Part shown: one piece after another, positions 1 to 8,363 of the stretch
Numbering within the stretch: the first letter of the stretch is position 1
Layout of the letters: the number at the start of each line of letters is the position of its first letter
Source of the DNA: Sphingobacteriales bacterium
GTDB taxonomy: Bacteria; Bacteroidota; Bacteroidia; Sphingobacteriales; Sphingobacteriaceae
NCBI GenBank assembly: GCA_015655115.1
Contig: JAATFQ010000250.1
Location: 1 to 39,391 of the forward strand
DNA length: 39,391 nt
Reading direction: 5' to 3'
Translations under genes and position numbers: made by a program
The notes under the pieces: generated by a model
The model's input: only the letters and a program-made list of their open reading frames with translations
Told to the model about the DNA's origin: nothing
The model's database searches: none

Positions 1-480
1 AAGTTTATGCGCAACCTTGCCGATGTGGTGCGCCTGCCCGAGCCTGATAAAAAAATAATAAACATCCATGAGCTAATTGACCATGTAGCTACTTTAATGG
101 CAGAAACAGCAAAGAAGAAAGGCGTGACTTTTGTCTTTGAACTCGATGCCGTCCCCTTACTGTTATTCGCCGATCAGCTGCAGTTAGAGCAGGTATTGAT
201 CAACATCGTTAAAAATGCTATTGAGGCAATAGACAATCCCTCCGGCGGCCAGGTTACTTTTATCACCAGCAATATGCCAAAGCGGATAATTGTGCGTGAT
301 AATGGCAGGGGGCTTTCCGCAGCAGTGCTGGCCAGGCTTTTCAGCCCTTTTTTCAGTACTAAAACCGATGGGCAGGGGATAGGGCTTACCCTTATAAAAG
401 ATGTACTCATTAAACATGGATTTCAGTTTAGTCTCACCACAGATACTTCGGGAGAAACATCATTCATCATTATAAATTAG
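1..480 (+). CDS. Sensor histidine kinase, C-terminal part (5' truncated by window)
   Basis: The frame is open from base 1, so this is the C-terminal part of a longer protein and the ATG at 7 is probably internal. The visible 159 codons are an HATPase_c (GHKL) domain: N-box QVLINIVKNAIEA, G1 box DNGRG, F box FSPFFSTK and G2 box GQGIGLTL, all in the usual order. The residues before it (RNLADVVRLPEPDKK) resemble the linker between the HisKA helices and the ATPase domain of NtrB-like kinases. The domain binds ATP to phosphorylate a histidine that lies upstream of the window. No response regulator follows, so any partner must lie to the left. The family call is firm; the signal sensed cannot be seen. 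Confidence 0.9.
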   Translation, partial: KFMRNLADVVRLPEPDKKIINIHELIDHVATLMAETAKKKGVTFVFELDAVPLLLFADQLQLEQVLINIVKNAIEAIDNPSGGQVTFITSNMPKRIIVRDNGRGLSAAVLARLFSPFFSTKTDGQGIGLTLIKDVLIKHGFQFSLTTDTSGETSFIIIN

Positions 481-578
481 TGTTTTTGGTTAATATTAAT
501 ACATATGATAGTGATTATTTTTAGAATTAATGCTTTCTTTGCTTAAAATTCAGGAACTATAAGGATTATTATTAACCT

Positions 579-1373
579 ATGAATGAAAAAAAACTTGAAC
601 TCAGAACCGTAAATGTAACCCGCTATGTTACACCCTTACGCGAAGGAGGCTCAATGCCCGCTATTGCCGAGGCGGATGATGATTTTTTATATGTCCTTAA
701 ATTCAGGGGTGCAGGGCAGGGAGTAAGAGCCTTGATTGCCGAAATTATCGGAGGCGAGATTGCCCGTGCATTAGGTCTGAAAATGCCTGAAATAGTGTTC
801 GCGAAACTTGATGAAGCTTTCGGGCGGACAGAGCCGGATGAAGAGATCCAGGATTTATTAAAGGCCAGTGTTGGGCTGAACCTCGCTGTTCATTACCTGT
901 CGGGTGCCATAACATACGACCCAACTGTAACTACCATTGAGCCCAGGCTGGCCTCACAGATTGTATGGCTGGATTGCCTCCTTACCAATATGGACCGGAC
1001 GCCCAGAAATACGAATATGCTCGTTTGGCATAAAGAGTTATGGCTCATTGATCATGGTGCTTCTTTATATTTTCATCATTCATGGCAAAATTGGGAAGAG
1101 CAGGCCAGCCGCCCTTTTGTGTTAATTAAAGACCATGTACTGCTGCCCCAGGCTTCAGAACTGGATCTTGTAAATGATGAATTCAAACAAATAATGACCC
1201 CTGCGCTTATCCATTCCGTTGTGGCATTAATCCCCGATGAATGGCTTGCCGGAGAGTCTTTTGATTCTGCCGCGGCACATCGTGATGCCTACGCCAGGTT
1301 TTTAGAGATAAGAGTCGCCCATTCAGAAATTTTCGTTAAAGAAGCACAAAATGCAAGACAGTCACTTATTTGA
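579..1373 (+). CDS. HipA-like Ser/Thr kinase family protein (HipA_2 type)
   Basis: 264 residues, shorter than classical HipA (about 440) and matching the stand-alone HipA-like kinase family that pairs with DUF3037. Visible features are a Gly-rich stretch after a candidate ATP-binding Lys (VLKFRGAGQGVRA, K41), a catalytic-loop candidate NMDRTPRNTN with D139 followed by Asn, and a DFG-like LIDHGAS with D158. HipA proteins phosphorylate protein targets such as glutamyl-tRNA synthetase; the target here is unknown. The 3' end overlaps the next gene by 23 bp, so the two are probably translated together. No HTH antitoxin (HipB) is nearby, so this is not an ordinary hipBA module. Confidence 0.8.
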   Translation: MNEKKLELRTVNVTRYVTPLREGGSMPAIAEADDDFLYVLKFRGAGQGVRALIAEIIGGEIARALGLKMPEIVFAKLDEAFGRTEPDEEIQDLLKASVGLNLAVHYLSGAITYDPTVTTIEPRLASQIVWLDCLLTNMDRTPRNTNMLVWHKELWLIDHGASLYFHHSWQNWEEQASRPFVLIKDHVLLPQASELDLVNDEFKQIMTPALIHSVVALIPDEWLAGESFDSAAAHRDAYARFLEIRVAHSEIFVKEAQNARQSLI

Positions 1374-1737
1374 GTATGCAGTAATCCGCGTTGTGCCCAG
1401 GGTAGAACGTGAAGAATTTATCAATGTAGGCGTTATTCTCTATTGCGCCAGAACGAAATTCCTGCGTGCAGAATTCATATTCAATGAGCCCAGACTTACC
1501 TCATTTTCTTCAAGACTGGATATGGGCGAAATTGCATGCCACTTTGATGCCATGATGCGCATCTGTTCTGGTAGTAAAGAAGGAGGGCCAATTGCCTCAC
1601 TGGACCCGGCATCACGTTTCCGGTGGCTCACTGCTACAAGGAGCACTGTTGTACAGACGTCAAAGGTACACCCCGGTTTTTGTAAAGATCCTCAGGAAAT
1701 GCTCGACCGCTTAGTTCTGGAACAGGTATGCGTATGA
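1351..1737 (+). CDS. DUF3037 family protein
   Basis: 128 residues. The N-terminus (FEYAVIRVVPRVEREEFINV) is the hallmark of DUF3037, and GVILYCARTKFLRAEF continues the family pattern. The start codon lies inside the end of the HipA-like kinase gene, 23 bp before its stop, in another frame, indicating translational coupling. DUF3037 genes commonly sit directly beside HipA-like kinase genes across bacteria, so a joint function (partner or inhibitor of the kinase) is likely but unproven. No membrane segment or signal peptide is seen. Confidence 0.85.
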   Translation: MQDSHLFEYAVIRVVPRVEREEFINVGVILYCARTKFLRAEFIFNEPRLTSFSSRLDMGEIACHFDAMMRICSGSKEGGPIASLDPASRFRWLTATRSTVVQTSKVHPGFCKDPQEMLDRLVLEQVCV

Positions 1738-1767
1738 AAATGAATATCTCTCTCTAATTATGTAATT

Positions 1768-2277
1768 ATGACTACTAAGATCAAAAATGCTTTTATGGCG
1801 CTGTTGCTCGTAACAGTTATGCCAATGTTCAGCTTTGCGCAATTGACAGATGAGCCAGCATTCGTGGAGGTTTCAGGGGAACTTACAAATCCTTTAAAGC
1901 TAACTGCTGGCGCTTTAAATTCTTTTAAACAGGTATCCGTAATCAGGAAAGACAAGGATGGTAATGCACATACCTATACAGGGGCGGCCTTTTCGGAGAT
2001 TTTAGAAAAGGCGGGAGCAACAATGGGAAAACAGTTAAGAGGTAAAAATCTAACAAAATACTTGGTTGTGGAAGCTTTAGATGGTTATAAAGTATTATTT
2101 GCTTTAACAGAACTGGATAGTAGTTTTACATCCAGGCAAATCATCCTGACAGCGCAAATGGATGGAAAGCCATTGCCTAAAGCTGATGGCCCTTTCAGGA
2201 TAATTGTACAGGATGAGAAATTGCCTGCAAGATGTGCTAAACAAGTTAAAAGTTTAACAGTGAAGTTTGCTGATTAA
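1768..2277 (+). CDS. Exported molybdopterin-dependent oxidoreductase-like protein
   Basis: 169 residues with an N-terminal signal peptide (hydrophobic core about residues 8-23, ending SFAQ). The mature part (EVSGELTNPLKLTAGALNSF, then HTYTGAAFSEILEKAG, then a C-terminal VQDEKLPARCAKQVKSLTV) follows the pattern of the sulfite-oxidase-type molybdopterin-binding fold: 'G.v..P..lt...L..lp...v', 'y.Gv.L.dLL..aG' and 'PD...aRwvrnv..I'. It is much shorter than catalytic sulfite oxidases, and I cannot point to a cofactor-ligating Cys, so it may be a binding or scaffold version of the fold. It stands alone 30 bp after the DUF3037 gene and is followed by a strong hairpin. Confidence 0.65.
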   Translation: MTTKIKNAFMALLLVTVMPMFSFAQLTDEPAFVEVSGELTNPLKLTAGALNSFKQVSVIRKDKDGNAHTYTGAAFSEILEKAGATMGKQLRGKNLTKYLVVEALDGYKVLFALTELDSSFTSRQIILTAQMDGKPLPKADGPFRIIVQDEKLPARCAKQVKSLTVKFAD

Positions 2278-2310
2278 AAGAAATCTCTCGTTCTGCGCAA
2301 CAAAAATAAA

Positions 2311-2347
2311 GAAAGAGGCTGATCATTTTGTCAATACAGCCTCTTTC
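2311..2347. terminator. Bidirectional hairpin terminator between convergent genes
   Basis: A perfect 11-bp inverted repeat (GAAAGAGGCTG at 2311-2321, CAGCCTCTTTC at 2337-2347) with a 15-nt loop lies in the gap between the exported protein (+) and ackA (-). Short T-rich flanks lie on both sides. It can end transcription from both directions. Confidence 0.85.
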
Positions 2348-2393
2348 TCATTTTATAAATTATTTTGGTGAAAAATATCACCAGTTGTAAATC

Positions 2394-3605
2394 CTAAGAA
2401 GCAACTGTTGTTTCAACCATGTGGTAACACTGGTTTGCAATTTCGTACTCCTCATTAGTAGGGATAACCAATATTCTAACTTTAGATTCAGGTGTACTGA
2501 TATCCATTGCTTTACCACTGTACGCTTCGTTTTTCTCCTCGTCCATAATGATATTCAGGTAATCCATTTCTTTACAAACCGCAGCACGTGTTGCCTTATC
2601 ATTTTCGCCAACACCAGCAGTAAATAAGATCGCGTCTACGCCATTAAGGATCGCAGAATAAGCACCTATAAACTTCTTGATACGGTAACAATAAATACCT
2701 AAAGCAAGTTTAGCAGCAGCATCGCCCTCTCCGAACAATTTCCTGATATCTCTCATATCGCTTGATCCGCCAACACCCAGCAGGCCAGATTGGTTATTCA
2801 GCAATACTTTTACCTGTGCTGCAGTATAACCGGATGCTTCCATCAGGTAGAAAAGAACCGAAGGATCAATATCACCAGAGCGTGTGCCCATCATCAGTCC
2901 GCTTAATGGACCAAAGCCCATGCTCGTATCAACAGATTTACCATCTTTGATTGCCGTCATGCTACATCCATTACCTAAATGGATGCTGATAATTTTTGCC
3001 TCAGGTTTGTTTAACCATTCTGCAGCTTGCTCACTTACATATTTGTGGCTTGTACCATGGAACCCATAAACGCGAACTGAATGTTCTTTGTAATATTTCT
3101 CAGGAAGCGCATAGCGATATGCTTCTTCCGGAATAGTCTGGTGAAAAGCCGTATCAAAAACTGCTATTTGTTTAGCATTAGGGAACGTTACTTCCGCCAC
3201 TTCAATACATTTGTAAGCTACAGGATTGTGTAAAGGAGCTAATGGTGACAGGTCTTTGATCTGTTGTTTTACTTCCTTAGTAATCAGGGTAGCCTTAGAG
3301 AAAAACTCTCCTCCATGTACAATACGGTGTCCTACGGCAGTGATATCATCAACGCTGCTGATCACAGCATTATCGCCTTCAGACATCATTTCGATTACAA
3401 GCTTAAGTCCGTCGCCATGGTTAGCGATAAATGAATCTTTCTCCTGACTAACCTTACCGCCTGCAGTATATAAAGTATGTTTAATAAAAGAACCTTCAAT
3501 TCCAATCCTTTCAACTAAACCACTGCAAACAGGGTCTTTTGCGGGCATTTGAAAAAGTTGGTATTTGAGGGAGCTGCTCCCTGAATTGATCACTAGAATA
3601 TTCAT
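2394..3605 (-). CDS. ackA: Acetate kinase
   Basis: 403 residues, the normal length. It interconverts acetyl phosphate + ADP and acetate + ATP in the cytoplasm. Diagnostic blocks are NSGSSSLKYQ near the N-terminus, VFDTAFHQTIPEEAYRYA, YGFHGTSHKYVS, HLGNGCSM, MGFGPLSGLMMGTRSGDIDP and FTAGVGEN near the C-terminus. All are in ASKHA-fold acetokinase order. It lies 47 bp downstream of pta on the same strand, forming the pta-ackA overflow and acetate-assimilation pair, and is followed by the shared terminator at 2311-2347. Confidence 0.97.
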   Translation of the reverse strand: MNILVINSGSSSLKYQLFQMPAKDPVCSGLVERIGIEGSFIKHTLYTAGGKVSQEKDSFIANHGDGLKLVIEMMSEGDNAVISSVDDITAVGHRIVHGGEFFSKATLITKEVKQQIKDLSPLAPLHNPVAYKCIEVAEVTFPNAKQIAVFDTAFHQTIPEEAYRYALPEKYYKEHSVRVYGFHGTSHKYVSEQAAEWLNKPEAKIISIHLGNGCSMTAIKDGKSVDTSMGFGPLSGLMMGTRSGDIDPSVLFYLMEASGYTAAQVKVLLNNQSGLLGVGGSSDMRDIRKLFGEGDAAAKLALGIYCYRIKKFIGAYSAILNGVDAILFTAGVGENDKATRAAVCKEMDYLNIIMDEEKNEAYSGKAMDISTPESKVRILVIPTNEEYEIANQCYHMVETTVAS

Positions 3606-3652
3606 AAAAAAGGATGTCGTCTATATGTATTATAAAATTAAAATTCTTGTAT

Positions 3653-5746
3653 TTAAATATCCTGGCACTGAATGGCAGTAATTACCACGGTGTTAAAAAT
3701 ATCATCTACTGTACAGCCACGGCTTAAATCGTTGATAGGTTTATTCAGGCCTTGCAGCATTGGTCCGATAGCTAAAGCGCCAGTTTCCCTTTGTACCGCT
3801 TTATAAGTATTATTTCCGGTATTTAAATCAGGGAAGATCAATACACTTGCTCTTCCTGCTACTTCCGATCCTGGCATTTTTTGTTTGCCTACCAGTGGGT
3901 CTACTGCAGCATCATACTGAATAGGTCCTTCAATTTTTAAATCAGGACGTCTTTCTTTCACTATCGCTGTAGCTTCCCTTACACGGTTCACATCTTCGCC
4001 TTCACCAGAAGTTCCCGAAGAATAAGAAAGCATCGCAATACGGGGTTCAATACCAAAACGGATACTGCTTTCTGCTGATGAAATTGCAATCTCTGCCAGC
4101 TGTTGAGCAGTAGGGTTTGGATTTACAGCACAGTCACCAAATATAGCAACTCTTTCCGGCAGGCACATAAAGAAAATCGAAGACACTACAGATACACCAG
4201 GTTTAGTCTTAACAAATTGTAAGGCCGGTCTGATGGTATGTTGAGTAGTATGTACCGCGCCAGATACCATTCCGTCGGCATCACCTTTGTAAACCATCAT
4301 TGTACCGAAATAAGAAACATCTGTCATCATGTCCCTCGCCATTTCCATGTTCACATTTTTGGTTTTGCGCAGCTCATATAAAGTATTTACATAATCATCA
4401 TAATGTGTCGAAACAGTTGGATTATGGATCTGGATTGCATTGATATCCAATGTTAAGCCCAATCGTTTTATAGTTGTGCCAATTTCCAGTGGATCTCCAA
4501 GCAGAGTGATGTCAACAACATCCTGACTGATCAGTTTTTCCACTGCTTTCAGTACTCTTTCGTCATTACCTTCAGGTAAAACAATACGTTTTTTCTGACT
4601 TTTTGCCCATTTCATCAACTGATACTGGAACATATGTGGAGTGATACCCTGATATTTAAAGGTGATAATCTTATCATCCAATACCTTTAAATCCACATAT
4701 TTCTCGAATACATCGATTGCAAGTATTATTTTTTTCTTATTTTCCTTACCAATAGTCGAGTGGATGGCACCAATAGCTTTCGTAGTTTCAAAAGTACCGG
4801 TTTTTACCGATATAATAGGGATTACTGTCTGCAGTCCTTCAATAAGGCGGGTTACAGGCTCATCCGGCACACTGCCTCCCGAAAGTACAATTCCGGCAAC
4901 TTTAGGATAGTTCGCAGATAAATTTGCCTGCAATGAACCAACGATAACATCACCACGGTCGCCCGGAGTAACAATCAGCACATTTTCTTTGATATGTTTT
5001 AAAAAGTTGGGCAGCATCATTGCACCCGTAATAAAGTGATCTACCTGATTGGCCAGCAGCTCTTCTCCGAACAACACTTTACCTTTCAGAGCAAGCGTGA
5101 TCTCTTTCATCGTTGGACTTTGTAAGCCGCTTTCCAATGGAATTACGGTGATCATCAGTTCTGAAGGCAATTGTTTGCATAAAGCATCCTTCACAGCATC
5201 TATATCTTCCGGAGCTACCATATTAGCCACGATACCCAGCACCTGTACATCGCGTAGCAGGAAGTTCCTGTAGATGTTGGTTACTGCATTAACAAGCTGT
5301 AAGCCTGTTTTGTCTTTTCCAGTTGCAACAATGATCACTGGCGCTGCCAGGTTTTTTGCAATCTGTACATTCGACTCAAACTCAAAAGCGATACCTTCAC
5401 CAAGGAAGTCGCTTCCTTCAATAACTGTGAAGTCATAATTATCTTCAAGCTTCTTATACTTGCTGATAATAGTATTGATCATTTCACCGGTATTTTCAGA
5501 CTCTGTCTGTTGTAATACCTGCTGACGCGTGAAGGCGAAAGTATCTGAATAATTAATGGGTAATGAGAAATAGTCAAGAATAGCCTCAACATGCTGTTCT
5601 TTTTTTGTAGGATCTTCCTCTGCAATGATTGGTTTAAAATAGCCGACTTTCTGCGTCTTGGCGAGTAACATGTTCACCATTCCGAATGCGATAACTGATT
5701 TGCCGGTGTAAGGTTCTGCAGAGGCTATAAAAATATTTTTAGTCAT
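3653..5746 (-). CDS. pta: Phosphate acetyltransferase (long, DRTGG-containing form)
   Basis: 697 residues, the long form. It converts acetyl-CoA + phosphate to acetyl phosphate + CoA. The N-terminal third is the BioD-like P-loop domain (FIASAEPYTGKSVIAFGM), the middle is the DRTGG region (VTPGDRGDVIVGSLQAN), and from about residue 375 comes the catalytic PTA domain (KKRIVLPEGNDERVLKA, GDADGMVSGAVHTT, AVNPNPTAQQLAEIA, SYSSGTSGEGEDVNRVREA). First gene of the pta-ackA pair. In enterobacteria the N-terminal part is regulatory; whether that holds here is inferred only from homology. The leader (5747-5952) is AT-rich with no clear operator. Confidence 0.97.
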   Translation of the reverse strand: MTKNIFIASAEPYTGKSVIAFGMVNMLLAKTQKVGYFKPIIAEEDPTKKEQHVEAILDYFSLPINYSDTFAFTRQQVLQQTESENTGEMINTIISKYKKLEDNYDFTVIEGSDFLGEGIAFEFESNVQIAKNLAAPVIIVATGKDKTGLQLVNAVTNIYRNFLLRDVQVLGIVANMVAPEDIDAVKDALCKQLPSELMITVIPLESGLQSPTMKEITLALKGKVLFGEELLANQVDHFITGAMMLPNFLKHIKENVLIVTPGDRGDVIVGSLQANLSANYPKVAGIVLSGGSVPDEPVTRLIEGLQTVIPIISVKTGTFETTKAIGAIHSTIGKENKKKIILAIDVFEKYVDLKVLDDKIITFKYQGITPHMFQYQLMKWAKSQKKRIVLPEGNDERVLKAVEKLISQDVVDITLLGDPLEIGTTIKRLGLTLDINAIQIHNPTVSTHYDDYVNTLYELRKTKNVNMEMARDMMTDVSYFGTMMVYKGDADGMVSGAVHTTQHTIRPALQFVKTKPGVSVVSSIFFMCLPERVAIFGDCAVNPNPTAQQLAEIAISSAESSIRFGIEPRIAMLSYSSGTSGEGEDVNRVREATAIVKERRPDLKIEGPIQYDAAVDPLVGKQKMPGSEVAGRASVLIFPDLNTGNNTYKAVQRETGALAIGPMLQGLNKPINDLSRGCTVDDIFNTVVITAIQCQDI

Positions 5747-5952
5747 GGGATATTAATTTATTTACACGAATAACGAATCCTGAGCAAGGTAGGGGGAAAA
5801 AAATTAAATATTAACTAATGGAGCACAAAAGGCTGCAATAGGTGACGAAGATCAGAAATAAATATGAAAAATATGATCTTTAACACTAATTCAGGACTGT
5901 TACCATGAGTTTACCTGCAGGGGGCTATCAGAAATTAATTACCCTCAGATGC

Positions 5953-6609
5953 CTAATGTTTTTGCTTCGGAACAGCAGGATTTACATTTCCAATATCGTC
6001 TCCATTATTTACATTGGTGACATTGAATTCTTTTCCTATTCTGGTGATTGTTTTACGGTGTTCCTGAATTACAGGCAGTGTATTTAAAATGAAATTCTTG
6101 AGTGCTTCATTTTTATATCCCGTAGCATGGCCATATAAAGCTTCAGCATCAGCATGCCCATTGATCATCATCGTAATATACTGTGTATCGAATGTTCTGC
6201 CAGTCAGGCTTTTCAACGTTGCCAGATCTTTCATTTGTTTTTCTGGTAACGCATCCGGCAAGGCAAGACCTTTGCCCTTAGCCACTTTCCCAAGATCTGC
6301 GTTAGCCTTCGTATGATCTTTGATCATCATCGAGGCGAAGTTTTTTATTTTGGTATTATGCGTATTCGTAACTGCAATTTTTCCAGCTTCAACCTCCATC
6401 ATTCCTGCTGTTGCTGCATTGATTATAAAACTCTTTTCATCGCCGTTTAAATCTACATCTGCAGTATAAGCCTGCGCTCGTGCTGTTGTATCACTTATGG
6501 TATCCCTATTGGCTGTTGCCGCCTCATCACTGTTATTCCTGTTGGCATTTTGGCAGGATTGCAATCCTGCAAGTGTAATGGCTACCAAATAAATCTTGTA
6601 ATTTGTCAT
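5953..6609 (-). CDS. DUF4142 lipoprotein
   Basis: 218 residues. A short signal peptide ends in a lipobox-like LQSC with Cys19, then a Ser/Thr/Asn-rich linker. The body is a four-helix, ferritin-like DUF4142 domain: FIINAATAGMMEVEAGKIA, NFASMMIKDHTKANADLGKVA, FDTQYITMMINGHADAEALY and FILNTLPVIQEHRKTITRIG. In this family the conserved His and Glu/Asp residues resemble metal-binding ferritin-like proteins, but no biochemical role is established. It is monocistronic by spacing (over 100 bp each side). Confidence 0.88.
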   Translation of the reverse strand: MTNYKIYLVAITLAGLQSCQNANRNNSDEAATANRDTISDTTARAQAYTADVDLNGDEKSFIINAATAGMMEVEAGKIAVTNTHNTKIKNFASMMIKDHTKANADLGKVAKGKGLALPDALPEKQMKDLATLKSLTGRTFDTQYITMMINGHADAEALYGHATGYKNEALKNFILNTLPVIQEHRKTITRIGKEFNVTNVNNGDDIGNVNPAVPKQKH

Positions 6610-6719
6610 AACGGTCTAGGTTAATTTTATGAATTTTTTGATGAAATATATGGTTACAACAAACATTGATCCTTTTGGTTTAAAGTTTGTACCAACAGGT
6701 TGCTGATAGTTAATGTTAC

Positions 6720-7376
6720 CTATAACCTGGCGTAGCCCAGGGTTTCCAATTGCCTGATGTCCTTGATTTTCCTTATCTGCCCCTCCGCCAGCAGGTAGAT
6801 GTCATCACTGATAGCAATGATATGCCTGTACATGTGATCAGTAACCAGGATGCCTTTCTTTACTTTCTGTTGCAAAATCAATTCTTTGACCACTTCAATA
6901 AAAATAGGGCTTAAAAGCGAAAAAGGCTCATCCAGCATAGCAAACTTACTTTCTGACATTAAAACAAGGTAAATCTCCAGTAAACGCCTTTGCCCACCTG
7001 AAAGCGACCCGACCGTTTCCCTATATTTTAGTTTAAACTCAGGGAAAAGCACTTCAAAATCTGAATACTCGAGGTCAAAGTGTGAGAACACCTTTTTAAG
7101 CAGAAACTCTTTCGGCACAAAATTGAATTGCGGGAGATATAACAATAAGTCCGGCCTGGAAAAGGGGATGGGAACTACCTCACCATCAAAGCGTACTGAT
7201 TTGCTATTTGGATTCATATTTCCGTAAATAACATTCATCAGGCAGGTTTTTCCAGATCCATTTCTGCCAAGCAAGCCGCTTACTTTTCCTGTTTCACAAC
7301 AAAGGTAAATGTCCGACAGTAATTTCTTCCTCCTGAGCTCAAGCACGATACTATCGGCCTCCATTTTATGGATCAT
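6720..7376 (-). CDS. ABC transporter ATP-binding protein
   Basis: 218 residues from the preferred start at 7376, where ATGA overlaps the stop of the upstream small membrane protein; an earlier in-frame ATG at 7445 lies inside that gene and is unlikely. Walker A is GRNGSGKT, the Q-loop is LPQFNFVP, the signature is SLSGGQRR, Walker B is FAMLDEP and the H-switch is VTDHM. It is a single nucleotide-binding domain with no fused membrane part. With the overlapping 100-residue membrane protein it probably forms a minimal ABC transporter; the substrate is unknown. Confidence 0.9.
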   Translation of the reverse strand: MIHKMEADSIVLELRRKKLLSDIYLCCETGKVSGLLGRNGSGKTCLMNVIYGNMNPNSKSVRFDGEVVPIPFSRPDLLLYLPQFNFVPKEFLLKKVFSHFDLEYSDFEVLFPEFKLKYRETVGSLSGGQRRLLEIYLVLMSESKFAMLDEPFSLLSPIFIEVVKELILQQKVKKGILVTDHMYRHIIAISDDIYLLAEGQIRKIKDIRQLETLGYARL

Positions 7377-7675
7377 GAGAACTGAGCGGTTAGGAGCAAC
7401 AGAAGAACCAAAAAAATTAAGTCGGCACACAGCGTATATTTCCACAGTAACAACCTGGAAAGACCCCTGTTCTGGTAATAATAAAATTCATTTTTTTTAT
7501 AGCTGTTGATATAACTTACCATACAGCCAGAACTAAACACTTTAAAACAAAGGATAACGGTAAGACTATGCAGTCCGATTTTAAAAAACAAAAACCACGA
7601 CACACAGTTAACCACAAACAGCACAAAGGCTAAGTTTTTATAAAAAGCCCATAAAAGGTGTAGTTTTTTAATCAT
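7373..7675 (-). CDS. Small ABC-type membrane protein (permease-like)
   Basis: 100 residues from the ATG at 7675 (a TTG at 7696 would add seven). About three hydrophobic segments: near residues 10-28, 32-48 and 80-98. Between the second and third is the charged stretch SYKKNEFYYYQNRGLSRLLLW; a Tyr-rich YYYxNxGxS...LW signature of this kind is typical, as I recall, of short permease-like proteins beside ABC ATPases in Bacteroidota. The 4-bp stop/start overlap with the ATPase gene supports a complex. It is too short for a normal ABC-2 permease and would have to oligomerise. Confidence 0.65.
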   Translation of the reverse strand: MIKKLHLLWAFYKNLAFVLFVVNCVSWFLFFKIGLHSLTVILCFKVFSSGCMVSYINSYKKNEFYYYQNRGLSRLLLWKYTLCADLIFLVLLLLLTAQFS

Positions 7676-7720
7676 TATTATCAACCAGGGTATCAAATTA
7701 CAAGATTTGCAGGAGTTCTC

Positions 7721-7957
7721 CTAATCTTTAATTTTATTTCTCGTATCTGGTACTGTATAAGATTTTTCCGGATCAATGGCCCAGTCCTCCGGAAGGACAG
7801 CCCTCAACTTTTTAAACTCTAAATGGTCTAACTCAATAAGCACAATTTCAGGCAGCAAAGTGCCATCAATAATCCGTATGCGAAGTGTTTGCAGCACTTC
7901 ATTCATACCGGCAAGATCTGGCGCTCTGTCGCCTTTATATTTAAGTATATAGTTCAT
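7721..7957 (-). CDS. Small I9-inhibitor/propeptide-like protein
   Basis: 78 residues, no signal peptide. The predicted pattern is beta (NYILKYKG), helix (GMNEVLQTLR), beta (IRIIDGTL), beta (EIVLIEL), helix (LEFKKLRAVLP), beta (DWAIDPEKSYTVPD). This is the ferredoxin-like arrangement of subtilisin propeptides and I9 inhibitors, and the tail 'W.i.PE..y.vPDtR' also occurs in small proteins of that type. This assignment is structural inference, not family recognition. No intact subtilase is in the window, but an open frame of 56 codons ends 17 bp inside this gene's start. It heads the permease/ATPase group, 45 bp upstream. Confidence 0.5.
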   Translation of the reverse strand: MNYILKYKGDRAPDLAGMNEVLQTLRIRIIDGTLLPEIVLIELDHLEFKKLRAVLPEDWAIDPEKSYTVPDTRNKIKD

Positions 7958-8111
7958 TGGTTATCGAATAAAACATTCCTTTACCCTCAAAAGTTACACC
8001 AAAGCCCATACTTTTAATATTTGTTGCCAGAAATTTGATCATTTCATCGGCCCTTGCCTGCGTTCCGGGAGGATTTATGATATCCGGACGACTTGCCAGG
8101 ATTTCGTGTTT
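7941..8111 (-). pseudogene. Unassigned open frame, possible gene remnant or short unlisted ORF
   Basis: A minus-strand frame of 56 sense codons between an in-frame TGA (8112-8114) and a TAA (7941-7943). It reads like protein (LASRPDIINPPGTQARADEM, then a helix-like MIKFLATNIKSMGFGV and FEGKGMFYSI). The only ATG gives 33 residues (8042). Its stop overlaps the start of the next gene by 17 bp, the usual geometry of coupled genes, which argues for real or formerly real coding. In the same frame upstream of the TGA the reading continues for about 24 codons before another stop, so a decayed longer gene is possible. No family recognised. Confidence 0.35.
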
Positions 8112-8363
8112 TCATTGTAATAATTTTTTTGAACAGATCACCTGAATATATCCATGTGGAACATCTTTATCCTTCTGCCGCTCTACTTATCCTGAAATTT
8201 AATCATCAGTTTTACCTAAAGTTTTCCTGGCTTACTGGGAGAATGAAACAAAGCATATTCCTAATTAAATTAAAAAAAAGGAGTAAAAAACGAAAAGACA
8301 ATTGGAATAAAATTGCGCCATAATCTCCTTATTATGGAATAAATTAATGATCTTGTAGGTTAA
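8112..8363. other. Intergenic, divergent leader region
   Basis: AT-rich DNA between the minus-strand small-protein group and the plus-strand MutS-like gene. It should hold promoters for both sides, but I see no convincing TTTG/TAnnTTTG pair. A 76-codon plus-strand frame (8093-8323) has no protein-like features. Confidence 0.4.

Noticed and set aside
7377..7445. Upstream start of the ABC ATPase
   Set aside because: The extra 23 residues overlap the membrane protein gene; the ATGA junction at 7376 is the better start.
8093..8323. 76-codon plus-strand ORF
   Set aside because: Lies in the divergent leader; composition looks like translated AT-rich intergenic DNA and it overlaps the minus-strand open frame.
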